This document shows positions 36,496-49,566 of a DNA stretch of 64,000 bases, in pieces. Position numbers and translations under genes: made by a program. Location: assembly GCF_032854445.1 (NCBI RefSeq), contig NC_088302.1, forward strand, positions 55,594,237 to 55,658,236, written 5' to 3'. The stretch comes from Liolophura sinensis. Taxonomy: Eukaryota; Mollusca; Polyplacophora; Chitonida; Chitonidae. Each line of letters opens with the position of its first letter. Position 1 is the first letter of the stretch. The notes beneath the pieces were generated by a model. It saw only the letters and a program-made list of their open reading frames with translations, ran no database searches and had not been told where the DNA came from.

Positions 36496-37024
36496 GTTTA
36501 AAGAGCTACTTTGGTGTCAAAACATCTGTGTCTTAAAAGCAAGGTGAATTGATAAAGAATGGGATACTCTGAATTGCTTTCCTAAATTTTGAAAATATTG
36601 CAGAGAATTAAAACCGATAGTGTACGTTTCAGACTATACAGAAACAAAATATTTGTGTCCCTTCCACTTTGCCTGGTGTAGTGTCACCCACGAACGCATG
36701 GCGTCATCAATCGCTGACGTATATCCACAAATGACGCTGCCCTTACAAAGGTTCTTGACGTCATCCCAGCATAAATGCCTTACTCACCATCACATCTGCC
36801 CAATTTGATGTCATACAGGGAATATTGTCACGTCACATCAGGAAAATTTTACGGACACAGCCGAAATTTTTGTTTTTCAAGGAATCTTCAGTTATATGGG
36901 TTAAATAGTGTTATTTATCAAAATCCTATTGAAACATGGTGTTAGGCTTACTCCGTAGGAATTCTTTCATGTCATTGTAATATTTCTACACAATTTGTAT
37001 TCTGACCAGAGTGGCACTTTAAAC
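36496..37024. mobile_element. Candidate 529-bp MITE with ~18-bp imperfect terminal inverted repeats
   Basis: The left end GTTTAAAGAGCTACTTTG (36496-36513) matches the reverse complement of the right end, GTTTAAAGTGCCACTCTG (from 37007-37024), at 14 of 18 positions. No transposase frame lies inside. A target duplication could not be identified, so superfamily is open. The interior carries a cluster of TGACG-type motifs. Only one copy is visible here, so the transposon call rests on the terminal symmetry alone. Confidence 0.45.
36701..36840. promoter_or_regulatory. Cluster of CRE/ATF-like motifs
   Basis: A perfect palindromic TGACGTCA lies at 36756-36763. Related sites are GCGTCATCA (36701), CTGACGTA (about 36714), ATGACGCT (36731), TGATGTCAT (36807) and TCACGTCACATCA (about 36828). 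bZIP factors of the CREB/ATF family bind such sites. Whether they function here, or simply belong to a transposon sequence, cannot be told. Confidence 0.4.
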
Positions 37025-37087
37025 TTATATTTGAGAAATCGCAATTTAAATGTAAGTCCAAAGTGATGCTTTGTTTTTGTGCATACT

Positions 37088-37290
37088 TAGTCTTAATGAT
37101 GCCATAATTGCCAGATGGAAGCAGTCTTAATGATGCCATAATTACCAGATGGAAGCAATCTTAATGATGCCATAACTACCAGATAGAAGCAATCTTAATG
37201 ATGCCATAATTGCCAGGTGGAAGCAATCTTAAAGATACCATAATTACCAGATGGAAGCAATCTTAAAGATGCTATAATTACCAGATGGAA
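37088..37290. repeat. Minisatellite, 34-bp unit, 6 copies
   Basis: ATCTTAATGATGCCATAATT plus ACCAGATGGAAGCA repeats six times. Later copies read CTTAAAGAT in place of CTTAATGAT. Confidence 0.95.
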
Positions 37291-40200
37291 GCTACATAGT
37301 AACACCTAGTATGAAAATTCACAGGTGTTTTTTTTCTTCAGGTCATATTGATTGCGGTTGTTGGTAGGACTGTGTGTGTACAGATTCACTATGCCTGTAG
37401 CTATACTGTGAGTAGCTATGTGCATTCTACATGGACTGTGGACAGTATCCTGTTCTCTGTAAGTTAATCAATTCACAGAGCTGCAAGTACATAAAATTGC
37501 TTTAATGGAGGGATGTAAAGCGCTATTAATGGGTTGAAATTGTCATATATGCAGGATATAGGATAATTTTGGCTTGTCAGGGCTATTATTGAGTCTGCTG
37601 AGCAAGGCTTGCTTGTGGTGACACCAATTATAGGGCACGTTTCTGTTGTGGGGTGTTGTTGTACTTGGTCTTGCTGACCGGTCTGTCTAGGGAGACTCAG
37701 GGTTCCACATGGCAGCGTGGATTATCTGGAAAGCTAACTGTCTTACACATTTGTCACGGGTTTCACGCTTTGTGGCTGCAATTGTTTGGAAACCATTCTG
37801 TTCTACAACATATCCAAAATACAATCCACACCATCAACCAAAAGCATAAATAACTATCTGATTTGAAAAGAAAAATCAGATGTGTGTATCATTGTTAGAA
37901 TTAACAACATTAAATGAAATCAGGCATGAAATATATATTACCATCATGGAACTTCTGATGAGAAAGTCTGCTGGTTGTTTTACCACTTATTTTAACCAAA
38001 GTGGCCATTGTGTTTGAATTTCCTTTCCATAAATAACATTAACTGGAATGTGATGCCATAAATTGACCTGAATTAAGAGTAAACTTATGAAAGTTGAACT
38101 ATGGAGATCTTTGAAAGTGAACTTAGCTTTGTAAATGAGTGAAAAGTCTGCACTTTTTGTGTCTTAAGACAGAGGTGAGGAATATAACAGAACTGTGGAG
38201 ATATTAATAAATGTTGAATTTTCTGGCTAGATATGAATCAAATTTTCCTTACTTAGAACATTCACATACTATTGTACGCTCTAGATATAGCCAGTAGTGG
38301 TGAACTATATGTTGGGCTATCTGTTAACTTCAGGATGTCAACTTTGCTCCCAGTAACCTGTTTTTGATAGCCATGGCTTACACATGCTCTGCAGGTTTAA
38401 ATTTTGTACATATCATTTGCTGACTGTACTGTCATGAAGACAGAACTTTCAGTTACTTATGGTTAATTTATTGATTTAGCAATTTTGTCCTGCCAGCAGT
38501 ACAAATTAAAAAATCCTGTCTTTTTGTGTACGGAGTATGATCTCCTGGTTTAAAAAGAAGGGAGGAGAGGCTGGAACCTTGGCAAATCCCAAGCAGCAGT
38601 CATTTATAAATCATGCTGTCTGGCAACACCCAATCCTAACTAATTATGGAGCCCATGTGTTAATTAGCTGGGGAAATCCCTGTGAAAATCTCTTTTTTTT
38701 CTTCTTCGCTTAGAATTGGTTATCTCGCATGTATTGTCCAACCATTGTTTTAGAAACAAAGAGAACTGTGCGGAGTAGAGAGAAACAATGGCTGCTGGAT
38801 TACAATTCATAGCAGCCAAATCGCTTGTGACTTATTCCGTGTAATAAGAGGATTTTGAAATATTTTGCCCAGTAATCTAGTTATAGTGATGAGGTTTTCT
38901 GCAGATGCATGAAGATTAATTCACCATCCGGCAGTTTCTCCGTATTTGATTAGGATCTTCATGAAAAAAACTTGTGATAATTAACGCAGTGTAATTTAAT
39001 CATTTGGAGCTGACTCTTGACGACAACCCAGGAGTATTGTAATGGACCTAAATCTGGCATGATAATTAGCCGGCCAAGATCGGAGGTGTCTCGCTACATT
39101 AGAGACTTTACTGGTCCGGGGTACTCAGGTGTGGTCAGTGCTGGGTGGCAGGACCTTACGGACGACTCCAGATCATCTGGGGCTTGTTACTGCCCCGTGC
39201 TATAATTACACACTGTTCCTAAATGCTTCTGCTGCGTGGACACAGGAGTGACCTTCTGTACAGCATTAATAGTGGAGACTTTGGCAGGTAAAACGATATT
39301 ACTTGAGTATTGAATGATGCCATTCACCCTTGGTGGGTTGGAGAATAGAATGCCAATTCACAGTCATTAACTTTGGAATAGCCTTGTCCAACATTCTCTC
39401 CCTAGGGTAATAACTAGGCTGGTTGTAGCAATAATCTTTACATGGACAAAGTAATAACTCTGGGATATTAATTTGTGTCTTAAGTTATTTTTGTACCCTG
39501 ATGTGAATTTAATTTTATGTTGTGTAGGACTCTAATAGGTCTCAACTCGCAAGTGACTACATGTATTTCTTTGAAGGCAAAAGAAAACTGATGGATATCG
39601 GCCTTTCAGTTTTCCTGGTATGTGTATAGTCTTCCAAGATACAGTAGTGAATAGAATTGACCAAAAAAAAAGATGTGAAAATATGTCTAAAAATCTCACC
39701 ACATTTCAGAATCATTGATTGGTTTGCAATTTCCTGGATTTTGATGTTTCAATATTTTCATTATCTTTATATTATATTTTCTCTTAGCCTGACACATACA
39801 TACTAATTCTAAAATAAATGGGAGAAAGTCTTGTATTTGCACATACTCCCTGGTTAGACCAACAATTACACCATTTGTCCCTCTTCAAAGTGAAACCATT
39901 TTGTGATTTTTTAAATTGATTTTATTCAGTTGAAATGTTCTTGTTGTTGAAACACATTTAGTGATGTTTGGTTGACTTTGACAGAAATGTTCCTTTTTTT
40001 TGTTTTTTGTTGTTTTCCCAGACATGTTCAATTAACATAATGAAGTAAAGTCCTCTTTGGTTGACGACGACTGATGTGCCAAAATGGATTGGTGATTATC
40101 ACTCAAAGTTGTGGACGGAACATGAGAAATACCTCAATGGCCAGAGCACATGTTAATCCCAGAATCTTGTAATTTATTTGTCGTGTATGGTTATTAAAAA

Positions 40201-43200
40201 GCCATTAGGGTAATGTGGTTACGAGATCATCTTGGGGCCACAAGCATCTCTTTGCCATTCGATTATACCAAATCCGATTTCCAATTAATCTCGCTCTTGT
40301 GAGTAAATGTTGGGGGAGAAGCACGAATGTTTCGTGGCTCTCAGACTCTGAGGTGCCCTACAAACTCCTCCATGCTCACCTGATGAGCTCTACACTTGTG
40401 TCCAGAACCACTCACACCACTGCTTCTAGTCAGTCAGCGGTTTGCTCTCAGTCTTGGCATTTACTTCTGAGATTTGCGATTGTCTAAGCATGGCTAGGAC
40501 CATTCTGTCACCTGGCCTGGCGCACTCACAGCGATTGGACGAATGTGTTGGAAGCTTAAACCTTATTGTCCTGCTCATATCTTACCAACAGACCTGCTAG
40601 GGCCAGTGCATAGCCTATATGCCATTGAGGTGAGGACATAAAGACAAATTTGAATTTCCATCCATACATGTCTGCCTTGGCGTGTTTATTGAATATTGAT
40701 CCTGGCTAGATTGCCTGCCAACTAGGCTGTGTTAATTATTTGGCGTAACAGGATTTTCTTGTTGGTCAAACGTGGTGGAATAATGCTGTGTTGGGAAGAA
40801 TCCAAATGCTGGCCGTTTGGTTGGAATGAATGCTGTCCCACTACCATTATCCTCTTAGTCCTCTAGTTCTCTCTGGATCACTACCGACAAGAGTTTCCAA
40901 TTCCTTTGGCAATTCGCTGAGTAAATTCTAAGCTTCAAGCTGGTTTAAGGTGATGATAGTTTGAAAACGTTTTTCCTCTCGGAACAATTGTTGCCATCAT
41001 GCAGAAATGTTGTAAATTAAGGCTGAGACTGAGCATTGTGCAAGGCTGTCCATGATCGGCTCAGATTAGACAGCGCTGATCAGCCAATGCCAGCTCCTAT
41101 CATCCTCTGCCATTTGTCCAGACAGAAATACAATCAGGCTGGATAATCAAGGATGAAACAAGTCATTTATACTTTTTCATCTTGCTCTGGCTGATGTTGT
41201 GATATGATAAACTGTGTTTAGTATGATTAAAACTTATTTGACCTGTTGGGTTCCTAGGATTTTATTCCTCATGTATTTAAAATGTGCATTGTCAAGAAAT
41301 GGTCATGTTTTGGGTGACTCCTTCATTTTTTGGTAAGTTGAATGTAAAAACTTTTACTGGTCTACCTTTGAATCAAGCCCACTTATATTTTTGTTCCCTT
41401 TTTGGGAGTAGTAATTGTAACATGAAATCATTTAAACAGCATTTATTCATTTAAAAAGTCATAAAACTCTTTTGAAATGGCTTTAAATCTGATGCACTTA
41501 CGATTGTCCAATGGATGCAAGTCAGAATGGGTTTTTATCCATGTTTGAAGATTGATTTAATAACAAGATGACCTTCATCTTAAGAAGAAAATGTGATGTA
41601 CACTCACTAGGGGACATTTTAGCATTTATATTGCTCGGGAGCTAGGAGACAGTAGTGGAAACTCTCCGTTGTGGGAGAGAGGCCTCCTTACATAGAATCG
41701 GCTCCAATCTTACTCTGTAATTTCCCTGCCATTTTGCTCACCATAATCCTTGGTGGCCACATTTAAAGCTTTCTGCTATGAGCTCTTACCCAATCTCCAT
41801 CATAGCAATACAGCTGGGGAGAGGTTGACGCAAGCGATTGATTTGTGCGGCTCCAAGGGTGACATAAACTTATTCCTGGGCTCGTGAAAACACTCTGTAA
41901 TGGGAGATTTCTCCAATATTGCCACAACTCTAAACGAGATACTGGTCGCACCAGGGCATAAATAGCAACCAGGACAAATTACAGGCTTGATTTGCAGCGG
42001 TTGGCAACATTTTCATGGTTTTCATAGCAAGAAAGGGTTTTAATTTTCCATTTTAATAGCAGTTTTATCAGCGTTAGGCTGACTGTGACTGGAAACACAT
42101 TTATCTCCAAGCTCTGGAATGTGGAGGTTTTAAAGTGGGCAGAGATATACAAGTAATCATGGTATGGAAAATTGCTGAGATATATGCCTTACTGTAAATA
42201 TAGGAGCAGACCAAGTTCTCTCTGCAAACTGATCTTATAGCCCTTTAGAGAAATGGATTAAGACAGTCAAACCCGTGTGCCCAAATATCTCAATGTTCAG
42301 TACAATTTGTTTGGATTTCTGTGTCAAACTACATTGGTTGGGGTGGCTAGTTTCAGGTTTTCATGAAAAAAGTATTTTATTCAGTCTGCACAGAAAAATA
42401 CCCTCAGAATATGTTTGAATAAACATTGTGCAAACATGTCCAAGTGTTGAATGTAAAAGACTTACAGTACAGGAGAAAGACCAGAGCAGCTGCGACATTT
42501 TGATGGTTGGCAATGGTAATAATTAGTCTGTGAAATACAGCCTCTTGTCAGTTTAGCTTAGTTAAGGTTGTATTCTAACTCTTTATCTAAGTGCTTCAGT
42601 AGTAGCAAATTACACACCTTTCCTGGCAGCACCATAGCTTATTAGCAGAATTAGATAAAAAAAAAAAATGTTATTGATGCTAGTTACTTGCTAGTTCTGA
42701 GGTGTCACTTGAATTTCTGTACTGAAATGTTGTTTTCATGACATGTAATAAACAGCACAGTAGTTCTTGCTGGATTGGTTGCAGCTTTTAATCAGGGTAG
42801 GGGGTGGGTTTTTTTTTGGGGGGGGGGGTGGTTGGAGGGTATGATATACCATAGAGAAATGCAGGAGTGGTCCTTTTACACATGCAGAGTTGATTGTTCT
42901 CATATTAATGAAAAAATTAACACCAACCGAAAATAGAACAAAATGTAAATTTGTCCCTTCAAGATGAGCAACAACAACAAGAAGCCAGTCTGATTTCTCG
43001 TTTTGCCATGGTCCCCTCCACAACCTTACTGTAGATAAGGTAGAAAACACAGTTATGATTCAAGTCATCTTATTTCCAGTCATTTACCTGATACTGTTCA
43101 TAGGTAGATGAGAATTGACTATTTTTGGAAGATCAGTTTGTGTTTGGTGTTAGGAGGCAAGAAGCAATCAGACATTTATGTAACATGTGACATTTATGTG

Positions 43201-43266
43201 ACATTTTGACAGTGATGTTCTGATGTGACTGTGATATATATGTACACTTAAGTGGAGGAAAGCCTA
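37291..43266. other. Long unique stretch, possible conserved regulatory DNA, no gene recognised
   Basis: No exon is supported across about 6 kb. Blocks at 38560-39220 and 40030-40330 are complex, low in repeats and rich in homeodomain-type cores (TAATTA at 38641, TTAATTAG at 38660, GATAATTA at about 38976 and 39061). This is the texture of developmental enhancers or conserved non-coding elements, but conservation cannot be judged from one sequence. A G/T-rich run lies at 42799-42839. The 40215-40487 frame has no recognisable product. Confidence 0.4.
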
Positions 43267-43386
43267 TAGTCTGTATGACATTGTCACTGTTCCCTGGGGT
43301 CAGATGACAAGACAAATGATACACTAGTCTGTATGACATTGTCACTGTTCCCTGGGGTCAGATGACAAGACAAATGAATGATACAC
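43267..43386. repeat. Two-copy tandem duplication, 58-bp unit
   Basis: TAGTCTGTATGACATTGTCA recurs at 43267 and 43325, with the following CTGTTCCCTGGGGTCAGATG identical in both. Confidence 0.95.
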
Positions 43387-43423
43387 TGCAGTGACTGTAC
43401 ACTTGTACATCATTTCAAGAATT

Positions 43424-43639
43424 CCCTAAATGATATAAAATTTCGCCCACAAAAGTGTATTTGGGAGCCAAATAAATATCACAAAAAATTATTTTTCGTG
43501 CTGAAACTTATAATTTTCCAGTAAAATATCATCCCATGTTCCATGCAAACTTCAAAACATTTTTCTAAAATCAAAAGAACTCTCAGAATCAGGAAAAATG
43601 GGCAAGTCAGTCATGGACGAACTTGATGATCATTTAGCG
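43424..43639. mobile_element. MITE-like element, copy 2 (about 216 bp)
   Basis: Ends CCCTAAATGATATAAAATTT (43424-) and the reverse complement of 43618-43639, CGCTAAATGATCATCAAGTT, form an imperfect inverted repeat. The interior is alignable with copy 1 at 18583-18803, sharing AATTTTCCAGTAAA-like, TTCAAAACATTTTTCTAA and GTCATGGACGAAC blocks. Two related copies 25 kb apart with inverted ends support a dispersed non-autonomous DNA transposon. Confidence 0.75.
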
Positions 43640-45397
43640 TATGTTACCTGGTGGGAACAAGTTCTTATAGTCAATCTGGGTAGCTTTGAAGTTGAAAGAG
43701 AGCAACATTCCAATCTAGTCATGAGAAAGTAGTGGACAAAATAAAACTGTCCAGTAGATTAAAATGTGGAGAGACCCTGTTTTTGATGAAGAGTTTTGGA
43801 TTACAGACTAGTGGCGTCTAAGAAATTGTTGTAAAAATCATTGCATTTTTTTTTTTTTTTTACCTCTGCTTAAGTCATGGTGCTAGGGAGGCATATGTGG
43901 CAACTACTTGAAGCGTTTACATGAACAGTTGGAATAAATCCCTGACTGAGGTAAACTGACAAGAGCCCAGATTCCATCAGTTACATGTATGTGCGACCAC
44001 GTGCTGCTTTGGTTTTACTCTCCATGCTGGAGTTGTGTGTAATGTGAGATGAGCACTGTCTGTGATACAAGCTGCATGTATGCTGTGTATGACTGTGTGA
44101 TAGGACTATTATACTGACATGTTTTACTCAATTGATCATGCTGAAAAGCACAGAAAAGTGGATCTATTTTTGTAAAGATTACCATGTAGAGCCAGGTCAG
44201 CGTCGTCGCTTGGTGGAACTGTCACCTACAGTAGCTCACCATTATATCAGTTGTAAGGTTGAATGAACGAGGCGGCTGAAAGCGTCGGTAGTTGCGGGCA
44301 ATTAGGGGGTGTGGTCCAGCCACGTGCCGTCTGGCTGCAAGCGCACTTTTCTTGCCGGAGCCACCTGCATTGTGAAAGGCGACAATAGTGTTTTTGTTTT
44401 CTCCTTTGTCTGCGATAATAGCTCTAATAGGGCTTGTTTAGCAGCTCAATTGCACTTGTCCTGTCACCTCTGGTGGATGGGGCTTGAGGCAGAGGGTTTG
44501 TGGAAACTGCCAGAGGAGAAGCCCCGCTGTCTGAAAATAAAACATCAGTGTTAGAGAAAAACAGGCCATGTATTATTGATAAAGCAACACTGGAAAAGCT
44601 CTTGCATATTCAGAACCCACATGTGTTTCCAGCTGTTTTTATATCGATAGATGACTTATTCATTACAAAGGCATCCTTACAAGCCAGTTATACTTTTAAA
44701 AGGCAAACAAACTAATCAGTTTATGTAATATGACAACTGCATTAGCCTGCAAGGAAATGTTGACAGATAGCAGGTGTTTTTTGGGGGGCATCAGTATTTA
44801 TATTTATGGTATATTTGTTATAGATACAGACAAATGCAGTAATGAGAAGTTAAGGTTTTAAATGGTAATTACATCTGTTTAATAATTGAAATGTTCAGAT
44901 TAAGACATAAACTTTAGTACATTTGGAATATTAAAAAAAATGAGAAAATATGAAAGTTTTACTATCAATTAGGATTTTTTAATACAACATCATCCTTAAT
45001 TTCATGTTATATGAGGTATCAGTTTTATGAAACTCAGCATATCTTTTAGATGGAGGGGGTGGGGGGGATGGTGTAGGGGGAGGGTGTGGGTTGAAGGTCC
45101 GTTGGTTGTATGGAATTAACCGGAAGATTCAGTATTACCCAGGTTTGTGTCATATATACTTTGGTAGTGATGTTGGTTGTTGAAGTCTCTTAACGCATTA
45201 GTGTTACTATGTTTTGTTGTAGCGCTAGCGTGTCTAGCTCAGGTTTTATGTGGAGGCAGTATGATGCTGAGAACTATGATATGGTTTGGACATTGATGCT
45301 TGTGTTCATATCACCTGCTACATGTATATAGAAAAGTTAAAATTTCTTGTTCAGCTCACTAACTGGTTAAAACTTTATTTTATACCAGTTTTATACT
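43640..45397. other. Unique stretch, no gene recognised
   Basis: It contains a poly-T tract (about 43846-43861), a GC-richer block at 44260-44540 with an 81-codon frame of no recognised product, and a G-rich run at 45052-45090. Confidence 0.45.
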
Positions 45398-45790
45398 AGA
45401 GCTGTTAAGGTTCATGGATGCCCACATCCTTGAGCTGTTAAGGTTCATGGATGCCCACATCTTTAAGCTGTTTGGGTTCTTGGATGCCTGGACCTAGAAA
45501 TGCTAGGGTTTCCGGGCACCCAAAACATACAGCTGTTAAGGCTCTTTAATGCCCTTAACATAGAGCTGTTAATGTTTCTGGATGCCCACAACAGAAAACT
45601 GTTTGGGTTCTTGGGTGCCCACAAATATGTTTGACTTCCTGGATGCCCATAACTTAGAGCTGTTAATGTTTCTGGATCCCCACAACAGAGAACTGTTTGG
45701 GTTCTTGGGTGCCCACAACCATAAATATGTTTGACTTCCTGGATGCCCATAACATAGAGCTGTTTAAGCTTCTTAATGCCTGTAACCTAG
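45398..45790. repeat. Degenerate minisatellite, 33-bp unit, about 12 copies
   Basis: GAGCTGTTAAGGTTCATGG followed by ATGCCCACATCCTT recurs at 33 bp (45399, 45432). Later copies diverge and pair into a higher-order unit containing TATGTTTGACTTCCTGGATG. The unit is a multiple of three, giving a spurious minus-strand ORF (45463-45750). Confidence 0.9.
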
Positions 45791-46629
45791 AGATGTTGGG
45801 GTTTTCGCTTTTGTTTTATTGTCTTTCACTTTTCATTTTGGCCTCATTGTGTTTTTGGTTTCCATGATATCTTTCTTCGTCTGTTTTCTTATTCACACAT
45901 TTTGTTTTACTACAGTTCGCAGTGTTTTGTGTTTGGGAGGGTTGAAGTTAGTGGCCCATTCACAATTTGAAGTATATGCTTGGCAAAGTAATTAATGACC
46001 TCTGATGGAATAAGCAATAAATTGCCTTATAAATGAACATGTCAACCAGACAAAAAAAAAAGGAAACAAGTTTCATTTGGCTTTGTTTGCCATGAATTTA
46101 TGCTTGTGCCCTTTATCAGGCTCTTGAATTCATAATTGTTGCTTAATCTGGTCGTTGGTGAGTATAGCTCTGAACGACAGCATAATTACTGACTGTGAAC
46201 AGGGGTATAATTACAGACTGACTGCCTGTGGCTGCAGATAATGTATGCTCGAAGATTTTTCTTGCGGAAGCTATCAATTAATTAGTGCAGATCTGTAAGC
46301 TCTTGTAGAGAAGGCGTTTGTTTCCCAGTCATGTGATCAGATTTCAGATGAACGGAAGTCTCTCTCTGTATTCAGTCTTTGTGGCATGCTATTTTCACAT
46401 TTATTAAATACCCTATTTTGTTTAACGTAGAAGTGATACTGATGATAAGGACAAACTTTCGTTTTTCAGCCAGTTTTAGGCTTACGAATTAAGGTGGGGG
46501 GTTGAAAGATAGGGGAACTCTTATTGTCCCATGTTGTGGTGTCCGGTGTGTGGGTGTCTGTAGTTGTGAGAGTGTCAGTTGTGCTGTAGGTACCTATTGT
46601 GGTGTCCGTATCGCTTGTGTTGTCAGTTA
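45791..46629. other. Unique stretch, possible regulatory DNA
   Basis: The block at about 46010-46340 is complex and rich in AT-type cores (AATTAATTAG near 46274). No gene is seen. Confidence 0.4.
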
Positions 46630-46738
46630 TGATGTTGGAATCAGTTGTGGTGTTGGAGTCAGTTATGGTGTTGGAGTCACTTGTGGTGTTGGAGTCAGTT
46701 ATGGTGTTGGAGTCACTTGTGGTGTTGGAGTCAGTTAT
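46630..46738. repeat. Minisatellite, 18-bp unit alternating as a 36-bp dimer
   Basis: GTGTTGGAGTCAGTTATG alternates with GTGTTGGAGTCACTTGTG. The unit is a multiple of three and extends the apparent ORF 46502-47188. Confidence 0.95.
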
Positions 46739-46837
46739 GTGTCAGTTTTGATGCCATTGATAGTTGTACACATAAAACCCTGGCATTTTGTACAGCTATT
46801 CCCCCCTCCCCCACCACTGCTTGCACATCCAGAATTC

Positions 46838-47080
46838 CCAATGTATTTACAGATACACTTAGAATCCCCAATGTATTTACAGATACACTTAGAATCCCCA
46901 ATGTATTTACAGATACACTCAGAATTCCTAATGTATTTACAGATACACTTAGAATCCCCAGTCTATTTACAGATACACTTAGAATCCCCAATGTATTTAC
47001 AGATACACTTAGAATCCCTAATGTATTTACAGATACACTTAGAATCCCCAATGTATTTACAGATACACTTAGAATCCCCA
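46838..47080. repeat. Minisatellite, 30-bp unit, about 8 copies
   Basis: CCCCAATGTATTTACAGATA plus CACTTAGAAT recurs every 30 bp. All six frames tend to stay open because the unit is a multiple of three; frames of 138-228 codons on both strands are artefacts of this. Confidence 0.97.
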
Positions 47081-47085
47081 GTATG

Positions 47086-49501
47086 TGCACACATACCCAC
47101 ACTGTACACAGCCTTAAAAGGTGTGCTGTATGTTTTAGTGCACTCACTGACCTCTGAAGTCCTGCGTATCAACTCCATAGTCTATTGAACATATTAGAAG
47201 TTATGAAAATGACCTTGAAGAGAATGCATCAGTAATCACCCTCTGTCCATATTGTGCATATTGCAAACCTACACCATAAGTATTTTAATAAAGGTAAGCT
47301 GGAGGAGCCAAATTTGCTACTTTGCCAAGATTCAGCTGTCATTTCAAATAGAACTCAGTATTAATATCTTGTTGTTAGTCCAACTTCAGATGAAAAATCA
47401 ATGTTGTTTCAGAGTTCCCTTAGTAGCTGCTTCCGCACAGCAAAACAGTATTACAGTTACGAAATATCATAGGTCGCTGACAGCTTTGATTTGTCCGGTT
47501 CAGCACCTATTACAGCCCATGCCGTTTGCAATCACCGACTATAAATTGCATCAAAATTTCTCCCAATCCATGCAGAGAAATTGATTTTGCCAAGCAGATA
47601 TTAATACCACCTGACTAGAGGCAAATAGATTATCTAATTTCATTATGGAGGTTATGTACGAAAGGCTGATAGAAATTAAGCCAGTTATGGCAGACTGGAG
47701 TCCCTGCGTTCATAGCCTTTTCAAGATCTGCAGGAAAACTGACACAGCAGAAGCCGTTGGGAGCTGGTTTAATGGGGCATCAGACTCTCTTCTCTATTTT
47801 CACAAATAATGAACAAATTTTTTTCTAAATTTTTTTGCGAGCTGCGTCTCTGACCTGAAGCAACTGAGGAAATCCTACACGTAGTTAGCAGACATTCCAC
47901 GCCTCTGCCTCAACCAGCGTGCCATCCTAGCTTGCCAAGGAACAATGACAAGTGTGAAAGTATGCATTTCTAATGCCAGCACAGCACGTCAGTAAGCAAG
48001 TCTCTCCTCACGGGATTGATTCTATCTGATCAATGTGTCATTTGAACACACACATGATCAGATTGATTCATGAATGCTCCTCTGCCTTTGTAATTATCTC
48101 AAATTTAGAAATCATAATTGTTTCTTGAAGTCTGGATAAAAATGGCTGTTTGCTTGTGGTGGTGGATTTCCCTGTTCACACCAGCTTCACTGGCTCATGC
48201 ATTCATGTAGCTGAACATGGAGGATAGATTAGAAATGGTAGTGTCACTATCAGTGTCAATGGGATATCACAGGAGACAGGACGCCAATATCACACACATG
48301 GAGATGATATGCTGTGAATCGCTGATAAAACTGGAGGAAGGTATTTCTATTTGAATTTGACTGTCAGTTGTTCTGACCACTTGGTTAAAGACTTTCTCAT
48401 GGGAATGAACTGCTATAAGATCTAGACTGTTTTCTTACAGTTCATATAACAGTTTTCGTACCTATTGGGCTATACATGTCATTAGCACACATCTCCTATC
48501 TTGATGTTCATTTGGTCAGTTTACCACTGCGACTAGCATCCAGAAAGGTGTTTACTTGATGTATGTGGGAGTACATAACTTAGGGTGAAATGTAATAGGG
48601 TGGAAAACTGAAAATACTGATGGCTATATAAGGTAAGAGGAATTCTTGTGAGCCTTAGATACTATTTGCACCCTGTTATGTTCAGAGCACATGCGAAAGG
48701 TTGGAACGGTTGGACATTGTCACAGGCTCCTGAATTTTGATTTAAAAACTGAACAGCATAACTCCTAAGGGGTGCGGGGGAAGTATGAGTGTGTCTTTTT
48801 TATCGGCATGTATGCCAGATTTTGATGACCATCCTAGCTCCCTTGGCTTCATTGTCTTGTCTCTGGCACTCTGGGTCTGAAATAGCGTCTTTTCTTAAGA
48901 AGGGTTGAATTGGGCTGAAGTAACAGTAACAGCTCTCCTTATTGTGCTTGCCGCAAGGAAAATGTGTTATCCTCCCTTATCTCGCCGTAATGCTCTCAGT
49001 GCCCACAGGCACTACGAAAACAGCTAGTTAGCATCCCAACTGTGAATGCCTGCTGGCATCAGGAATAACTTGTCCTGTTGCTTTCAGCGCACAACTATGG
49101 AAGACCTGTGCATTGGGTCCTTTTTTTTTTGTCCACCATGTAATGACTTCTCTTGCACAGATGAACATTTCGCTGTCTAGACGAGCTATTTTGGTATGGC
49201 CAAAAAAAAGGATTCATCAACATTTCTGATTACTATAGCCATCTGAGGGAAAATTCCTGAAAATCCCATCTGTTGACATGTTTCCACTTCAAGTACACAC
49301 CTCCACAACGGCATAATCACGAACGGCATTTACCAAAATGGCCGCAAGTCTTTAGAAGGTGACTAGGTATGGGCCAGGCTTGCCATTATTTCACTGACAG
49401 TTTTTCTTGGGTTCTGTATCATAGATTGTACACAGACTGAAGTTCATGCATATACTGGAAGAGTCTATAATAAGGTGGTTAAAAGGGTGATTATATATTG
49501 T
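47086..49501. other. Unique stretch, possible conserved non-coding DNA
   Basis: The block at about 47440-47960 is complex, with motifs such as CTATAAATTGCATC and GCAGATATTAATACC, and no repeats. No exon with splice sites and a sustained frame could be found. Confidence 0.4.
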
Positions 49502-49566
49502 AATTTATTTATTTATTTTAAAACAATAATTCACTTATACAGTGGCAGCCAGCATTATGGTGGGAT
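49502..49566 (-). mobile_element. SINE tail fragment, reverse orientation
   Basis: Read on the minus strand, TCCCACCATAATGCTGGCTG, CCACTGTATAAGTGAA and a TAAATAAA end match the SINE 3' part. The diagnostic CTTGAG segment is degraded. Confidence 0.75.

Noticed and set aside
46502-47188. 228-codon ORF, the longest in the window
   Set aside because: It consists largely of the 18-bp and 30-bp minisatellites, and antisense frames are open over the same bases.
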